A stretch of DNA of 32,521 nt from an uncultured Pseudomonadota bacterium (GCA_902781465.1 CACZJK010000003.1:76054-108574), one strand, 5' to 3'; positions 22,335 to 30,272 are shown, counted from the first letter of the stretch. Notes: generated from the sequence alone by a model not told the origin. Numbers and translations are program-made.

Positions 22335-24995
22335 ATGGCAAATAAATGGGTTTATACATTTGGAAATGGTGCCGCAGAAGGCCGTGCAGATATGCGTAAT
22401 CTGTTGGGCGGAAAGGGCGCTAATTTGGCAGAAATGAATTTGGTTGGATTGCCAGTGCCTGCGGGCTTTACAGTCACAACTGATGTTTGTACATATTATT
22501 ATGAAAATGGCCAAACTTATCCTTCTGATTTGATGGATCAGGTAAAGGCCGGTGTTGCACATATTGAATCTATTATGGGCAAAAAATTCGCAGATAACGA
22601 AAATCCATTATTGGTGTCTGTTCGTTCTGGCGCACGTGTTTCTATGCCAGGTATGATGGATACAGTTTTGAATTTGGGTTTGAACGATGAAACAGTAAAG
22701 GCTTTGGCCAAGGCTGCAAATAACGAAAGATTTGCATACGATTCTTATCGTCGTTTCATTATGATGTTCTCTGACGTTGTATTGGGTGCAGACATTGATT
22801 TGTTCGAACACACTTTGGAACGCATGAAGGAAGACAAAGGTTATAAAGTCGATACAGAATTGACAGCTGACGATTTGAAAGAATTGGTTGAAAAATTCAA
22901 AGAAATCGGTGTTAAAATCGGTAAGGTTTTCCCACAAGATCCATGGGAACAATTGAAATTGGGTATTGGTGCTGTATTTGGTTCTTGGATGTCCAAGAAA
23001 GCAATCACTTATCGTAAATTGAATAACATCCCAGGTGATTGGGGAACCGCTGTGAATGTCCAAGCGATGGTATTTGGAAATTCTGGTGATGATTCTGCAA
23101 CTGGTGTATGTTTCTCTCGTGACCCAGCAACTGGTGAAAACAAATTCTATGGTGAATATTTGATTAACGCCCAAGGTGAAGACGTTGTGGCTGGTATCAG
23201 AACACCACAGCCTATGGCAAAAGATGGTTCTGGCCGTATCTCTTTGGAAGAAGCAATGCCAGAAGTGTATGCACAATTGGTTGATGTTCGTGATAAATTG
23301 GAAAAACACTATAAAGACATGCAAGATATGGAATTCACAATTGAACATAAAAAATTGTGGATGTTGCAATGCCGTAATGGTAAAAGAACTGCTGCTGCTG
23401 CTGTCCGTATGGCGGTAGAAATGGTCGAAGAAGGCTTGTTGACCAAAGAAGAAGCAATCTTGCGCGTTGGCGCAGACCAATTGAATCACCTTTTGCACCC
23501 AATGTTGGATCCAAAGGCTGAAAAGAAAGTTATCGCAACTGGTTTGCCTGCATCCCCAGGTGCCGCAGTTGGTCAGGCTGTATTTAACGCAGAAGATGCA
23601 GAAGCCTGGAAAAAAGAAGGCAAAAAAGTTATGCTTATCCGCGTTGAAACTTCCCCAGAAGATATTGCGGGTATGAACGCAGCCCAAGGTGTTATTACTG
23701 CACGTGGTGGTATGACTTCACACGCAGCGGTGGTTGCACGTGGTATGGGAACACCATGCGTATCTGGATCACCAGACATTAAAATCGATTATGAAACAAA
23801 AACAATGAAAACAACTTCTGGCGCGGTTATCCACGAAGGTGATTGGGTTTCCATTGATGGTGCCAAAGGTGAAATTATCGAAGGTGCTGTTCCAACTGTA
23901 TCCGTCGAATTGACAGGTAATTTCGGAACATTGATGAAATGGGTTGATGAAATCAAATCTTTGACAGTCAAAGCAAATGCTGAAACACCAAAAGATGCAA
24001 AACAAGCACGTGATTTCGGTGCCGAAGGTATTGGTTTGGCGCGTACAGAACATATGTTCTTTGACCCAAGCCGTATCCAAGATATGCGTGAAATGATTTT
24101 GGCTGATGATGAAGCGGGCAGACGCGCTGCGCTGGATAAATTGTTGCCTTATCAACGTGCAGACTTTGTAGAATTGTTCAAAATTATGGACGGTCTGCCA
24201 GTGACAATTCGTTTAATCGATCCACCTTTACATGAATTCTTGCCTCATACCGAAGAAGATATGGCAGAATTGGCAAAACACATTGGCAAATCTGTTGAAT
24301 TCGTAAAGGCGCGCAGTGAAGCATTAAAAGAACAAAATCCTATGTTGGGACATCGTGGTTGCCGTTTGGCGATAACATATCCTGAAATTTGCGAAATGCA
24401 AACACGTGCGATTTTGTCTGCGGCTATTGAATGCAAGAAAGCAGGTGTTCGCGTATTCCCAGAAATCGAAGTTCCATTGGTTGGTTCCAAGAAGGAAGTG
24501 GATATCGTGAAATCTGTTATCGATGCAACTGCAAGCGCATTATTCGCAGAAACAGGCGACAGTGTTGAATACAAAGTTGGTTCAATGATTGAATTGCCAC
24601 GTGCCGCATTGTTGGCAAATGAAATCGCAGAAAGTTGTGAATTCTTTGAATTCGGAACAAACGATTTGACACAAACAACATTGGGAATGAGCCGTGACGA
24701 TACAGGTAAAATCCTTGATGAATATCGTGCACGCGGTGTATACGTCGCAGATCCATTTGCATCCGTAGATCAATTGGGTGTTGGTCTGTTGATTAAAGAC
24801 GCTGTTGCGAAAGCACGCAGCACCAAAGGCGAAGAAATTCACCTGGGTGTATGTGGTGAACACGGTGGTGATCCTGAATCAATTCAGTTCTTCCACCAGG
24901 TTGGATTTAATTCAGTATCTTGTTCGCCTTTCCGTGTGCCAATCGCACGTTTGGCGGCCGCACAAGCAGCTGTTAAATTCCCACGTAAAAAATAA
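22335..24995 (+). CDS. ppdK: Pyruvate, phosphate dikinase
   Basis: 886 aa, full length. It interconverts pyruvate, ATP and phosphate with PEP, AMP and pyrophosphate, working in glycolysis or gluconeogenesis of many anaerobes. N-terminal ATP-grasp region starts GGKGANLAEMNLVGLPVPAGF and has SVRSGARVSMPGMMDTVLN. The swivelling domain carries the phospho-acceptor His463 in GGMTSHAAVVARG. The C-terminal TIM barrel has FGTNDLTQTTLGMSRDD and Cys840 in CGEHGGDP. AAAGGAGAAACC precedes the ATG and a strong terminator follows. Codon use is that of a highly expressed gene. Confidence 0.98.
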   Translation: MANKWVYTFGNGAAEGRADMRNLLGGKGANLAEMNLVGLPVPAGFTVTTDVCTYYYENGQTYPSDLMDQVKAGVAHIESIMGKKFADNENPLLVSVRSGARVSMPGMMDTVLNLGLNDETVKALAKAANNERFAYDSYRRFIMMFSDVVLGADIDLFEHTLERMKEDKGYKVDTELTADDLKELVEKFKEIGVKIGKVFPQDPWEQLKLGIGAVFGSWMSKKAITYRKLNNIPGDWGTAVNVQAMVFGNSGDDSATGVCFSRDPATGENKFYGEYLINAQGEDVVAGIRTPQPMAKDGSGRISLEEAMPEVYAQLVDVRDKLEKHYKDMQDMEFTIEHKKLWMLQCRNGKRTAAAAVRMAVEMVEEGLLTKEEAILRVGADQLNHLLHPMLDPKAEKKVIATGLPASPGAAVGQAVFNAEDAEAWKKEGKKVMLIRVETSPEDIAGMNAAQGVITARGGMTSHAAVVARGMGTPCVSGSPDIKIDYETKTMKTTSGAVIHEGDWVSIDGAKGEIIEGAVPTVSVELTGNFGTLMKWVDEIKSLTVKANAETPKDAKQARDFGAEGIGLARTEHMFFDPSRIQDMREMILADDEAGRRAALDKLLPYQRADFVELFKIMDGLPVTIRLIDPPLHEFLPHTEEDMAELAKHIGKSVEFVKARSEALKEQNPMLGHRGCRLAITYPEICEMQTRAILSAAIECKKAGVRVFPEIEVPLVGSKKEVDIVKSVIDATASALFAETGDSVEYKVGSMIELPRAALLANEIAESCEFFEFGTNDLTQTTLGMSRDDTGKILDEYRARGVYVADPFASVDQLGVGLLIKDAVAKARSTKGEEIHLGVCGEHGGDPESIQFFHQVGFNSVSCSPFRVPIARLAAAQAAVKFPRKK

Positions 24996-25007
24996 TGTGG
25001 AAACAAT

Positions 25008-25036
25008 AACCCCGCGATTGCGGGGTTTGTTTTTTA
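25008..25036 (+). terminator. Terminator of ppdK
   Basis: AACCCCGC-GATT-GCGGGGTT followed by TGTTTTTT. Confidence 0.9.
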
Positions 25037-25040
25037 TGAA

Positions 25041-25069
25041 TTGACTTTTGTCGTTATGCGCTCTAACAT
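25041..25069 (+). promoter_or_regulatory. Promoter of the lipoprotein gene
   Basis: TTGACT (25041-25046), 17-base spacer, TAACAT (25064-25069). Confidence 0.6.
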
Positions 25070-25094
25070 AAGGATATAGATTAAAAGGAAGCGT

Positions 25095-25520
25095 ATGAAA
25101 AAATTACTTTTATTTATTATTCCATTATTGGTTTTGACCGCGTGTGATAACCAAAAAAAATACATCGTCGGTGAAACTGCTTTTTGTAAAGGTCTGGAAG
25201 AAACCAGCCTGGAAAAAGTATATTGTGTTGATTCTTTGGATGCCCCAATTAATGGTAAGGTTATTGAATATTACACCAACGGTAATAAATTGCGTGAAAT
25301 GACAATACGTGGTGGGTATGAAAATGGTATTGAACGTGAATATTATGAAAACGGAAATTTGCGTGTGGAAACAAATGTTGTTGACGGAAACGCAGATGGT
25401 TTAAGTAAGCTTTACAATGAAAACGGAAAGTTGTATATGGAAATGACATGGGTTAATGGTGACGCCACAAATATCAAAGTGTACAATGAAAAAGGTAAAG
25501 TTATCACCAGCGTAGAATAA
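25095..25520 (+). CDS. Lipoprotein with MORN-variant (YwqK-like) repeats
   Basis: 141 aa. The signal peptide MKKLLLFIIPLLVLTAC ends in a lipobox, LTAC, with Cys17 as the acylation site for Lgt. The mature part has three MORN_2-type units: GKVIEYYTNGNKLREMT, GIEREYYENGNLRVET and GLSKLYNENGKLYMEM. This is the repeat of proteins annotated as YwqK-family antitoxins, but no toxin partner is visible here, so that name should not be taken as function. It has its own promoter and terminator. AAAAGGAAGCGT precedes the ATG. Confidence 0.88.
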   Translation: MKKLLLFIIPLLVLTACDNQKKYIVGETAFCKGLEETSLEKVYCVDSLDAPINGKVIEYYTNGNKLREMTIRGGYENGIEREYYENGNLRVETNVVDGNADGLSKLYNENGKLYMEMTWVNGDATNIKVYNEKGKVITSVE

Positions 25521-25542
25521 AATATGAAATTGAAAAATAAAG

Positions 25543-25565
25543 ACCGGCAAAAGCCGGTTTTTTAT
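25543..25565 (+). terminator. Terminator of the lipoprotein gene
   Basis: ACCGGC-AAAA-GCCGGT followed by a T-rich run. Confidence 0.88.
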
Positions 25566-25592
25566 TTTTCACTTTTCTTAAAAAATAATATC

Positions 25593-25790
25593 TGTTAGAA
25601 TACCTTTGTCAGTAAGAGTTTTACTGATGAGGTTTGATAGCCTCTGCAACTTACAGCATCAGAGATTGATGTAAAATATCTCCTACTTACTTATAGGGTA
25701 GGAGGGTGTGGAAATAATCAATACCGCACACTATTTTCTGTAAGTAATAGCTATCAACCTCCTGCCACCATCTTGTTTGGTGGTTTTTTG
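25593..25790 (+). ncRNA. Candidate structured RNA ending in a terminator, about 180 nt
   Basis: An extended -10 (TG-T-TAGAAT, 25593-25601) predicts a start near 25607. Stems, all visible as complements: TCAGTAA/TTACTGA (25609-25627); GAGGTTTGATAGC with GCTATCAACCTC (25629-25641, 25750-25761; one bulge); CTTACAG/CTGTAAG (25650-25656, 25738-25744). Inside are three hairpins: CATCA/TGATG (25657-25671), CTCCTAC/GTAGGAG (25680-25704) and GTGTG/CACAC (25706-25731). A terminator follows, CCACCA/TGGTGG plus TTTTTT (25765-25789). A local GAGG/CCTC pairing competes with the long-range stem. It lacks motifs of the RNA classes I can recall. Either a free sRNA or an attenuator leader of the next gene. Confidence 0.6.
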
Positions 25791-25813
25791 TTTGATACAA
25801 AAAGGAGGAAGTA

Positions 25814-26572
25814 GTGAAAAAACTTTTATTATTTATAACCGCAATATTTATATGTGGTGCGGCAATCGCCCAAACAATACGTTGGCATATCGGCGATACA
25901 GTATATCAAACCACAACATGTAATGCCGGCGAATCTATCACCCCACCAACCGCCCCAGACCGATTCGGGTATACGTTTCAAGAGTGGGCAGAATATATCC
26001 CAATTGAATACCTTGAAAGTACAGGAACACAGTATATTGATACGGGTTTTATGTTTACAGATAACTCTGGTCAAGTTGATTTAGAATATGAACAAACAAG
26101 AGCAACGGGTAACTTTAGATTATTTGGTTATTGGGTAAGTGCATCAAGCAATTCTTTAACTTTGCGTTTGGATAATTCATATTATTTAACATGGACAGGT
26201 TCAACAGAAATATTCAAAGGAGATGAAGTTTATTCTTCTGCAAACATAAAACATAAAGTTGTTAATATATTTAACAATGGTACCTATACAATAACTTTTG
26301 ATAATCAAACCTACGAAGGTTCTTATACCCGTTCGATTTCAGAAAATGGTCAAGTATGTTATTTGTTTGCTATGAAATACTCTGGTGCATATGGTATAGC
26401 ATATGCGAAAATATATTCTGCCAAAATCTACGATAACAATATTCTCGTCCGTGACTTTATCCCTGTTCTTGACGGCAACGGCACACCATGTATGTATGAC
26501 AAAGTAGAAAAGAAATTCTATTACAACGCTGGTACCGGTCAATTCATCGCGGGTCCAGTTGTTGGGGAATAA
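25814..26572 (+). CDS. Secreted surface protein: InlB-like repeat plus LamG-like domain
   Basis: 252 aa. GTG start at 25814 behind a strong AAAGGAGGAAGTA. Signal peptide MKKLLLFITAIFICGAAIA. Residues 22-55 hold a short Listeria-Bacteroides repeat (CNAGESITPPTAPDRFGYTF). Residues 58-250 are the lectin-like module common in gut bacteria and phages: IEYLESTGTQYIDTGF, then YAKIYSAKIYDNNILVRDFI and PVLDGNGTPCMYDKVEKKFY. The concanavalin-like fold suggests binding to glycans or proteins, which is inference. The structured RNA lies just upstream, and the palindromic pair starts 6 bases after its stop. Confidence 0.82.
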   Translation: MKKLLLFITAIFICGAAIAQTIRWHIGDTVYQTTTCNAGESITPPTAPDRFGYTFQEWAEYIPIEYLESTGTQYIDTGFMFTDNSGQVDLEYEQTRATGNFRLFGYWVSASSNSLTLRLDNSYYLTWTGSTEIFKGDEVYSSANIKHKVVNIFNNGTYTITFDNQTYEGSYTRSISENGQVCYLFAMKYSGAYGIAYAKIYSAKIYDNNILVRDFIPVLDGNGTPCMYDKVEKKFYYNAGTGQFIAGPVVGE

Positions 26573-26578
26573 TTTTGT

Positions 26579-26693
26579 GTTCCCCCTTTGGAGGGGGTGC
26601 GGCGCAGCCGGGGGGAGGGTTCACTGATAATAAGTTATCTGGAATCTTAACCTCCCTCGCCCTGCGGGCCCTCTCCCCCCCCCGAGGGGAGAA
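26579..26693. repeat. Second inverted pair of GC-rich palindromic elements
   Basis: Element 3 (26579-26623): outer CCCCCT-TTGG-AGGGGG, inner CGGC-GCA-GCCG, end GGGGGGAGGGTT. Element 4 (26648-26693, reversed): outer TCTCCCC/GGGGAGA, inner GCCC-TGC-GGGC, end AACCTCCC. An AT-rich centre of about 24 bases separates them. The design equals the pair at 17676-17800. It fills the gap between two surface-protein genes, and the Shine-Dalgarno of the second starts right at its edge. Confidence 0.78.
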
Positions 26694-26706
26694 TAAGGAG
26701 ATAGAT

Positions 26707-27153
26707 ATGAAAAAAATATTGTTATTATCTTTATTATTCACACAACCATCATTTGCAGAAATGATGTGTGAAGATGCCACAGATTATTATGCGATATATG
26801 AGATAAATACATATACTTGTAATGCCGGACAATATTTACCCGCAAATACTTTGGGATGTGTTCAATGTCCAAATGGTTGGACGTGTAGTGGTGGAACTTA
26901 TGATTTTAACCCAAGTGAATATCAAGGTGCCGAATTAAATACAATAACAACAAATACAATGAACAATATATGTGCCGATAATTTCCCAATTGATTTATAT
27001 GCTGTATATGAACCAAACACAATAACGATAAATTGGGACGACGGAACGAACAATAGTCAGAGTCAATGTATATTTGGCACAAAGTTAGTATTGCCACCAG
27101 AACCTGTACGCCCAGGATATAAGTTCGGCGGGTGGAGAGTGAAGAAAAACTGA
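26707..27153 (+). CDS. Secreted Cys-rich protein with C-terminal InlB-like repeat
   Basis: 148 aa from ATG 26707, chosen for AATAAGGAGATAGAT upstream and the signal peptide MKKILLLSLLFTQPSFA. The mature N-terminus has six or so cysteines, including CVQCPNGWTCSGGTY, a small disulfide-rich module that precedes InlB repeats in related gut proteins. The C-terminus is the repeat ITINWDDGTNNSQSQCIFG then PPEPVRPGYKFGGW, with the stop TGA just behind, as in the fragment at 2-103. Predicted to be exported; ligand unknown. The reading frame is open further upstream through the palindromes, but that part is not protein-like. Confidence 0.8.
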   Translation: MKKILLLSLLFTQPSFAEMMCEDATDYYAIYEINTYTCNAGQYLPANTLGCVQCPNGWTCSGGTYDFNPSEYQGAELNTITTNTMNNICADNFPIDLYAVYEPNTITINWDDGTNNSQSQCIFGTKLVLPPEPVRPGYKFGGWRVKKN

Positions 27154-27251
27154 AAAAAATCGATGATTTCATTCCTGCGGAATTATATATTGTGTTGCGA
27201 TATAATGGTTGTGTCTTGAAAGACTAACACTAATAACCACAGGAGAAAAAA

Positions 27252-27482
27252 ATGGGTGCATTTACACACTATGTTTTAAAACCTTTGTCACTTATCGGGG
27301 CGTTGAACTGGGGATTGGTCGGATTTTTCAAATTCGATTTAGTTGCATGGATTTTTGGTCCAATGACAATATTATCCCGCTTGGTTTATGCTGTTATCGG
27401 CTTGGCAGCTCTGATTTGGTTGTTCGTTTGGATTTTTGGCGATAAACCAACATGCGAATACGAACACAGACATCATAATTAA
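27252..27482 (+). CDS. DUF378 small membrane protein (YuzA-like)
   Basis: 76 aa with two membrane helices: PLSLIGALNWGLVGFFKFDLVAW (read in two parts, LSLIGALNWGLVGFF and FDLVAWIFG) and SRLVYAVIGLAALIWLFVWIF. The GALNWGLVG motif and the second helix identify DUF378. Function unknown. The cytoplasmic tail ends in His-rich EYEHRHHN, which could bind metal. ACAGGAGAAAAAA precedes the ATG; a TATAAT at 27201-27206 may be its -10. It is ended by a strong terminator. Confidence 0.9.
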   Translation: MGAFTHYVLKPLSLIGALNWGLVGFFKFDLVAWIFGPMTILSRLVYAVIGLAALIWLFVWIFGDKPTCEYEHRHHN

Positions 27483-27485
27483 AAA

Positions 27486-27513
27486 AGTTGCCCCAATCGG
27501 GGCAATTTTTTTT
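27486..27513 (+). terminator. Terminator of the DUF378 gene
   Basis: TTGCCCC-AATC-GGGGCAA followed by eight T residues. Confidence 0.92.
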
Positions 27514-27531
27514 GGCAAAAAAATTTTTTTA

Positions 27532-27660
27532 TGTTAAAATCAATATATGCGAAAGCAGAGAAGAGAGAATATAAACAACATGGGATGGTGGCTTTCGCAA
27601 CGAATCTGTACAGTTTTGTTTGGGTCGTCCCATCATCCCATTTATAAAATCCCCTTTTTT
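27532..27660 (+). ncRNA. Candidate pseudoknotted small RNA
   Basis: An extended -10 (TG-T-TAAAAT, 27532-27540) would start a transcript near 27547. Stem A pairs TGCGAAAGC (27548-27556) with GCTTTCGCA (27591-27599). Stem B pairs ATGGGATGGTGG (27580-27591) with CCATCATCCCAT (27630-27641), one G-U. The order A5-B5-A3-B3 is that of an H-type pseudoknot, with the two helices abutting. No convincing ORF. CCCCTTTTTT at 27651-27660 could end it. Confidence 0.45.
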
Positions 27661-27917
27661 CAATATGATACACGAACAAAATCAATATCTTGATTCGAAT
27701 CGGTAAAATTTTATCTATATTTTGATTTTTTTACTAATACGAATCGTTTTTTTATGCTTTTTTTTATGATTTTTGACACAAATTGATATTTGGTATATAA
27801 AAACACTCCGAATCGATAGGATAAAAAACGCCCCAAACCCACAGTCAGTGGGCAATACAAAAATGCAAGCATAAAAATACAAAAAAAATTTTTTTTTAGG
27901 ATGAGAATCAGTAATAA
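27661..27917. other. AT-rich intergenic stretch before nrdD
   Basis: No gene is seen. The 7-mer CGAATCG occurs three times (27696, 27740, 27809), the first inside the palindrome GATTCGAATC. A small hairpin CCCAC/GTGGG lies at 27838-27852, and long A and T runs fill the rest. Confidence 0.4.
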
Positions 27918-27966
27918 ATACTGTATATTGTGTTAAAAGGATCGCAAAAAACACTATATATAGTAT
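27918..27966 (+). promoter_or_regulatory. Two NrdR boxes upstream of nrdD
   Basis: ACACTATATATAGTAT (27951-27966) fits the NrdR consensus acaCwAtATaTwGtgt almost perfectly, and ATACTGTATATTGTGT (27918-27933) fits it at 14 of 16 positions. They are 33 bases apart, about three helical turns, the usual tandem arrangement. NrdR is the ATP-cone repressor of ribonucleotide reductase genes. The downstream box overlaps the likely -10. Confidence 0.85.
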
Positions 27967-27991
27967 TTTTGTCAATTTAAGGGGTAAAACG

Positions 27992-30046
27992 ATGGCATCT
28001 GATAAAAACGAAACAAAGATTCAAGTTGTATCGACATTGACTTGTGAATTGGAATCTGTTCAAAAACGTTCTGGGGAAACAGTTCCTTTTGATGCGAAAA
28101 AGATTTTTGACGCGATTAAATCTGCGGTTGCGGTTACTCGTGAAGTCTCTGATGCTGACATTGTTAAAATTACCCAAGATGTTTTGAAAAGATTGGATAA
28201 AAAATATGCTGGTCAAATTCCAACTGTCGAAGATATCCAGGAAATAGTTATTCAAACACTTATGGATTCGCATGCGTATAAAACAGCGGAATCTTATATT
28301 GTATATCGTCAAAAAAGAACTGAAATTCGTAATTCTTTGGTTGATGCTGTTGAAATTATTGATGGCTATGTCACCGAAGCAGATTGGCGTGTAAAAGAAA
28401 ATGCTAATGTGGGATATTCTATTGGTGGTTTGATTTTGCGTTCTTCTGAACGTATGACGGCCGAATACTGGTTGAATTTATATCCAAAAGACATCGCAGA
28501 TGCGCATAAATCCGCGGCTTTCCATATTCACGATTTGGGTTGGTTGACGGGTTATTGTGCCGGTTGGTCTTTGCGTGAATTGTTATACGAAGGATTTAAC
28601 GGTGTTCCTGGTTATTTACAATGTGCGCCTGCGAAACATATGGCAACTGCGGTTTCGCATATGGTGAATTTCCTTGGCACATTACAGAACGAATTTGCAG
28701 GGGCCCAGGCTTTCTCGTCTGTTGATACTTATTTGGCACCTTATGTTCGTTTGGACAATTTGTCTTATGCAGATGTTAAAAACGCAATGCAGACATTGGT
28801 ATTCAATTGTTCTGTGCCTTGTCGTTGGGGAACACAAACGCCATTTATCAACTTTACTTTCGATTGGACTTGCCCAAAAGATTTGCGTGAACAACGTCCT
28901 TTCGTTGGCAAAAAGATGGTCGATTTCACTTATGGTGATTTGCAACCTGAAATGGATATGATTAATAAAGCCTTTATCGAAGTTATGACCGAAGGCGATT
29001 CTTTGGGACAACCATTTACTTTCCCAATTCCAACTTATAACATCACAGACGATTTTCCTTGGGAACATCCAAATGTGAAACCTTTGTTCGAATTGGCTGC
29101 GAAATACGGTATTCCAAATTTCCAGAACTTTTTGAATTCTGATTTGAACCCAAGTGATGTTCGTTCTATGTGTTGCAGATTGCGTTTGGACGTTCGTGAA
29201 TTATTAAAGCGCGGCGGCGGTTTGTTTGGCTCTGCGGAAAAGACAGGTTCTATTGGTGTTGTGACAATCAACTTGGCACGCCTTGGTTATACTCATAAGG
29301 GTGACCGCGAAGGGCTTTTCCGTGAATTAAAAAGATTGCTGGATTTGGCACGCGATTCTTTGGAAATCAAACGTAAAATTATTTCCAAGAATTTGGAACG
29401 TGGTCTGTATCCATTTACTAAACGTTATTTGGGCAACTGGAATCACCACTTTTCGACAATTGGTGTTAACGGTGCAAATGAAATGGTTATGAACTTTACA
29501 AACGGCACAGATAACATCGCAACAGTATTTGGTAAAAACCTTGTTTTGGAAGTAATGGATTTCATCAGAACTAACCTGGCCGATTACCAAGAAACAACAG
29601 GAAACTTGTATAATTTGGAGGCAACACCAGCCGAAGGATGCGCTTATCGTTTTGCTAAAACAGATAAAAAGAATTTCCCAGATATTATAACTGCGGGAAC
29701 AGAGGATGCACCTTATTATACAAATTCAACTCAATTGCCTGTGTATTTCACAGATGACCCATTTGTCGCCTTGGAACACCAGGAAGAATTACAACGCAAA
29801 TATACAGGCGGAACAATGTTGCACCTTTATATGGGCGAACCAGTTTCATCTGGCGAAGCAGCCGAAAAAATTATTCGCACAATTTTTGAAAATTACAAAG
29901 TGCCATATATGACTTTGACACCTACATTTTCAATTTGTCCGAAACATGGCTATTTACCAGGTAAACACGATTTCTGTCCAAAATGCGACGCAGAAATCGC
30001 GGCAAATAATAACGATTGCCATTGTCATTGTGGCGACCACGAATAA
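27992..30046 (+). CDS. nrdD: Class III ribonucleotide reductase, catalytic part without glycyl-radical domain
   Basis: 684 aa. It reduces ribonucleoside triphosphates under anaerobic conditions. An ATP cone lies at about residues 20-115 (VQKRSGETVPFDAKKIFDAI). The barrel has Cys189 (GYCAGWSLRE) and the Cys pair near residue 393 (SMCCRL), the places of the catalytic cysteines. CPKHGYLPGKHDFCPKCD near the end is the zinc-site region. The protein stops soon after with an unusual CHCHC tail, so the usual R-x-x-GY radical segment is absent; it is encoded by the next ORF. AAGGGG precedes the ATG and NrdR boxes lie upstream. Confidence 0.95.
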   Translation: MASDKNETKIQVVSTLTCELESVQKRSGETVPFDAKKIFDAIKSAVAVTREVSDADIVKITQDVLKRLDKKYAGQIPTVEDIQEIVIQTLMDSHAYKTAESYIVYRQKRTEIRNSLVDAVEIIDGYVTEADWRVKENANVGYSIGGLILRSSERMTAEYWLNLYPKDIADAHKSAAFHIHDLGWLTGYCAGWSLRELLYEGFNGVPGYLQCAPAKHMATAVSHMVNFLGTLQNEFAGAQAFSSVDTYLAPYVRLDNLSYADVKNAMQTLVFNCSVPCRWGTQTPFINFTFDWTCPKDLREQRPFVGKKMVDFTYGDLQPEMDMINKAFIEVMTEGDSLGQPFTFPIPTYNITDDFPWEHPNVKPLFELAAKYGIPNFQNFLNSDLNPSDVRSMCCRLRLDVRELLKRGGGLFGSAEKTGSIGVVTINLARLGYTHKGDREGLFRELKRLLDLARDSLEIKRKIISKNLERGLYPFTKRYLGNWNHHFSTIGVNGANEMVMNFTNGTDNIATVFGKNLVLEVMDFIRTNLADYQETTGNLYNLEATPAEGCAYRFAKTDKKNFPDIITAGTEDAPYYTNSTQLPVYFTDDPFVALEHQEELQRKYTGGTMLHLYMGEPVSSGEAAEKIIRTIFENYKVPYMTLTPTFSICPKHGYLPGKHDFCPKCDAEIAANNNDCHCHCGDHE

Positions 30047-30076
30047 TAAAAAAAATAAAAAGGAAAGGAGGAAAAT

Positions 30077-30259
30077 ATGAACCCAGAAACACAAAGAACA
30101 CCATGCGAAACATTTTCACGCGCAATGGGATATATCAGACGCGTCAGCAACTTTAACACTGGTAAGTATGCTGAATTTCTTGAAAGAAGAACTTTCACAG
30201 AAGCAAATGCCCTTTCAACAGGTGCTCGTCACGAAGATTTGATGAAAAAGGCTGCATAA
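30077..30259 (+). CDS. Free-standing glycyl-radical domain of NrdD, 60 aa
   Basis: The sequence RTPCETFSRAMGYIRR then FNTGKYAEFLERR aligns with the C-terminal glycyl-radical segment of class III reductases (in E. coli, RVCGYLG then FNAGKQEE). Gly18 would carry the radical made by NrdG. AAAGGAGGAAAAT gives it a strong ribosome site of its own. It is in the same frame as nrdD, but three in-frame TAA codons lie in the 30-base gap. The role resembles that of a separately encoded radical domain such as YfiD for pyruvate formate-lyase. A complex with the 684-aa protein is inferred. Confidence 0.85.
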   Translation: MNPETQRTPCETFSRAMGYIRRVSNFNTGKYAEFLERRTFTEANALSTGARHEDLMKKAA

Positions 30260-30272
30260 GGGTTCGTTTTTC

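Noticed and set aside
25095..25520. Toxin-antitoxin antitoxin (YwqK name)
   Set aside because: It is a lipoprotein with MORN-type repeats, has its own promoter and terminator, and has no toxin partner.
25624..25650. CTGATGAG as a hammerhead ribozyme core
   Set aside because: The GAAA box after stem II and the cleavage-site stem are missing; the bases are better explained by the stems of the candidate RNA.
26544..26780. Frames through the palindromic pair, including the extended N-terminus of 26575-27153
   Set aside because: The Pro/Gly/Arg-rich translation comes from the GC-rich hairpins; the signal peptide and Shine-Dalgarno mark the start at 26707.
30044..30079. Recoding or stop readthrough joining nrdD to the radical domain
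   Set aside because: Three in-frame TAA codons and a strong ribosome site with its own ATG make separate translation more likely.
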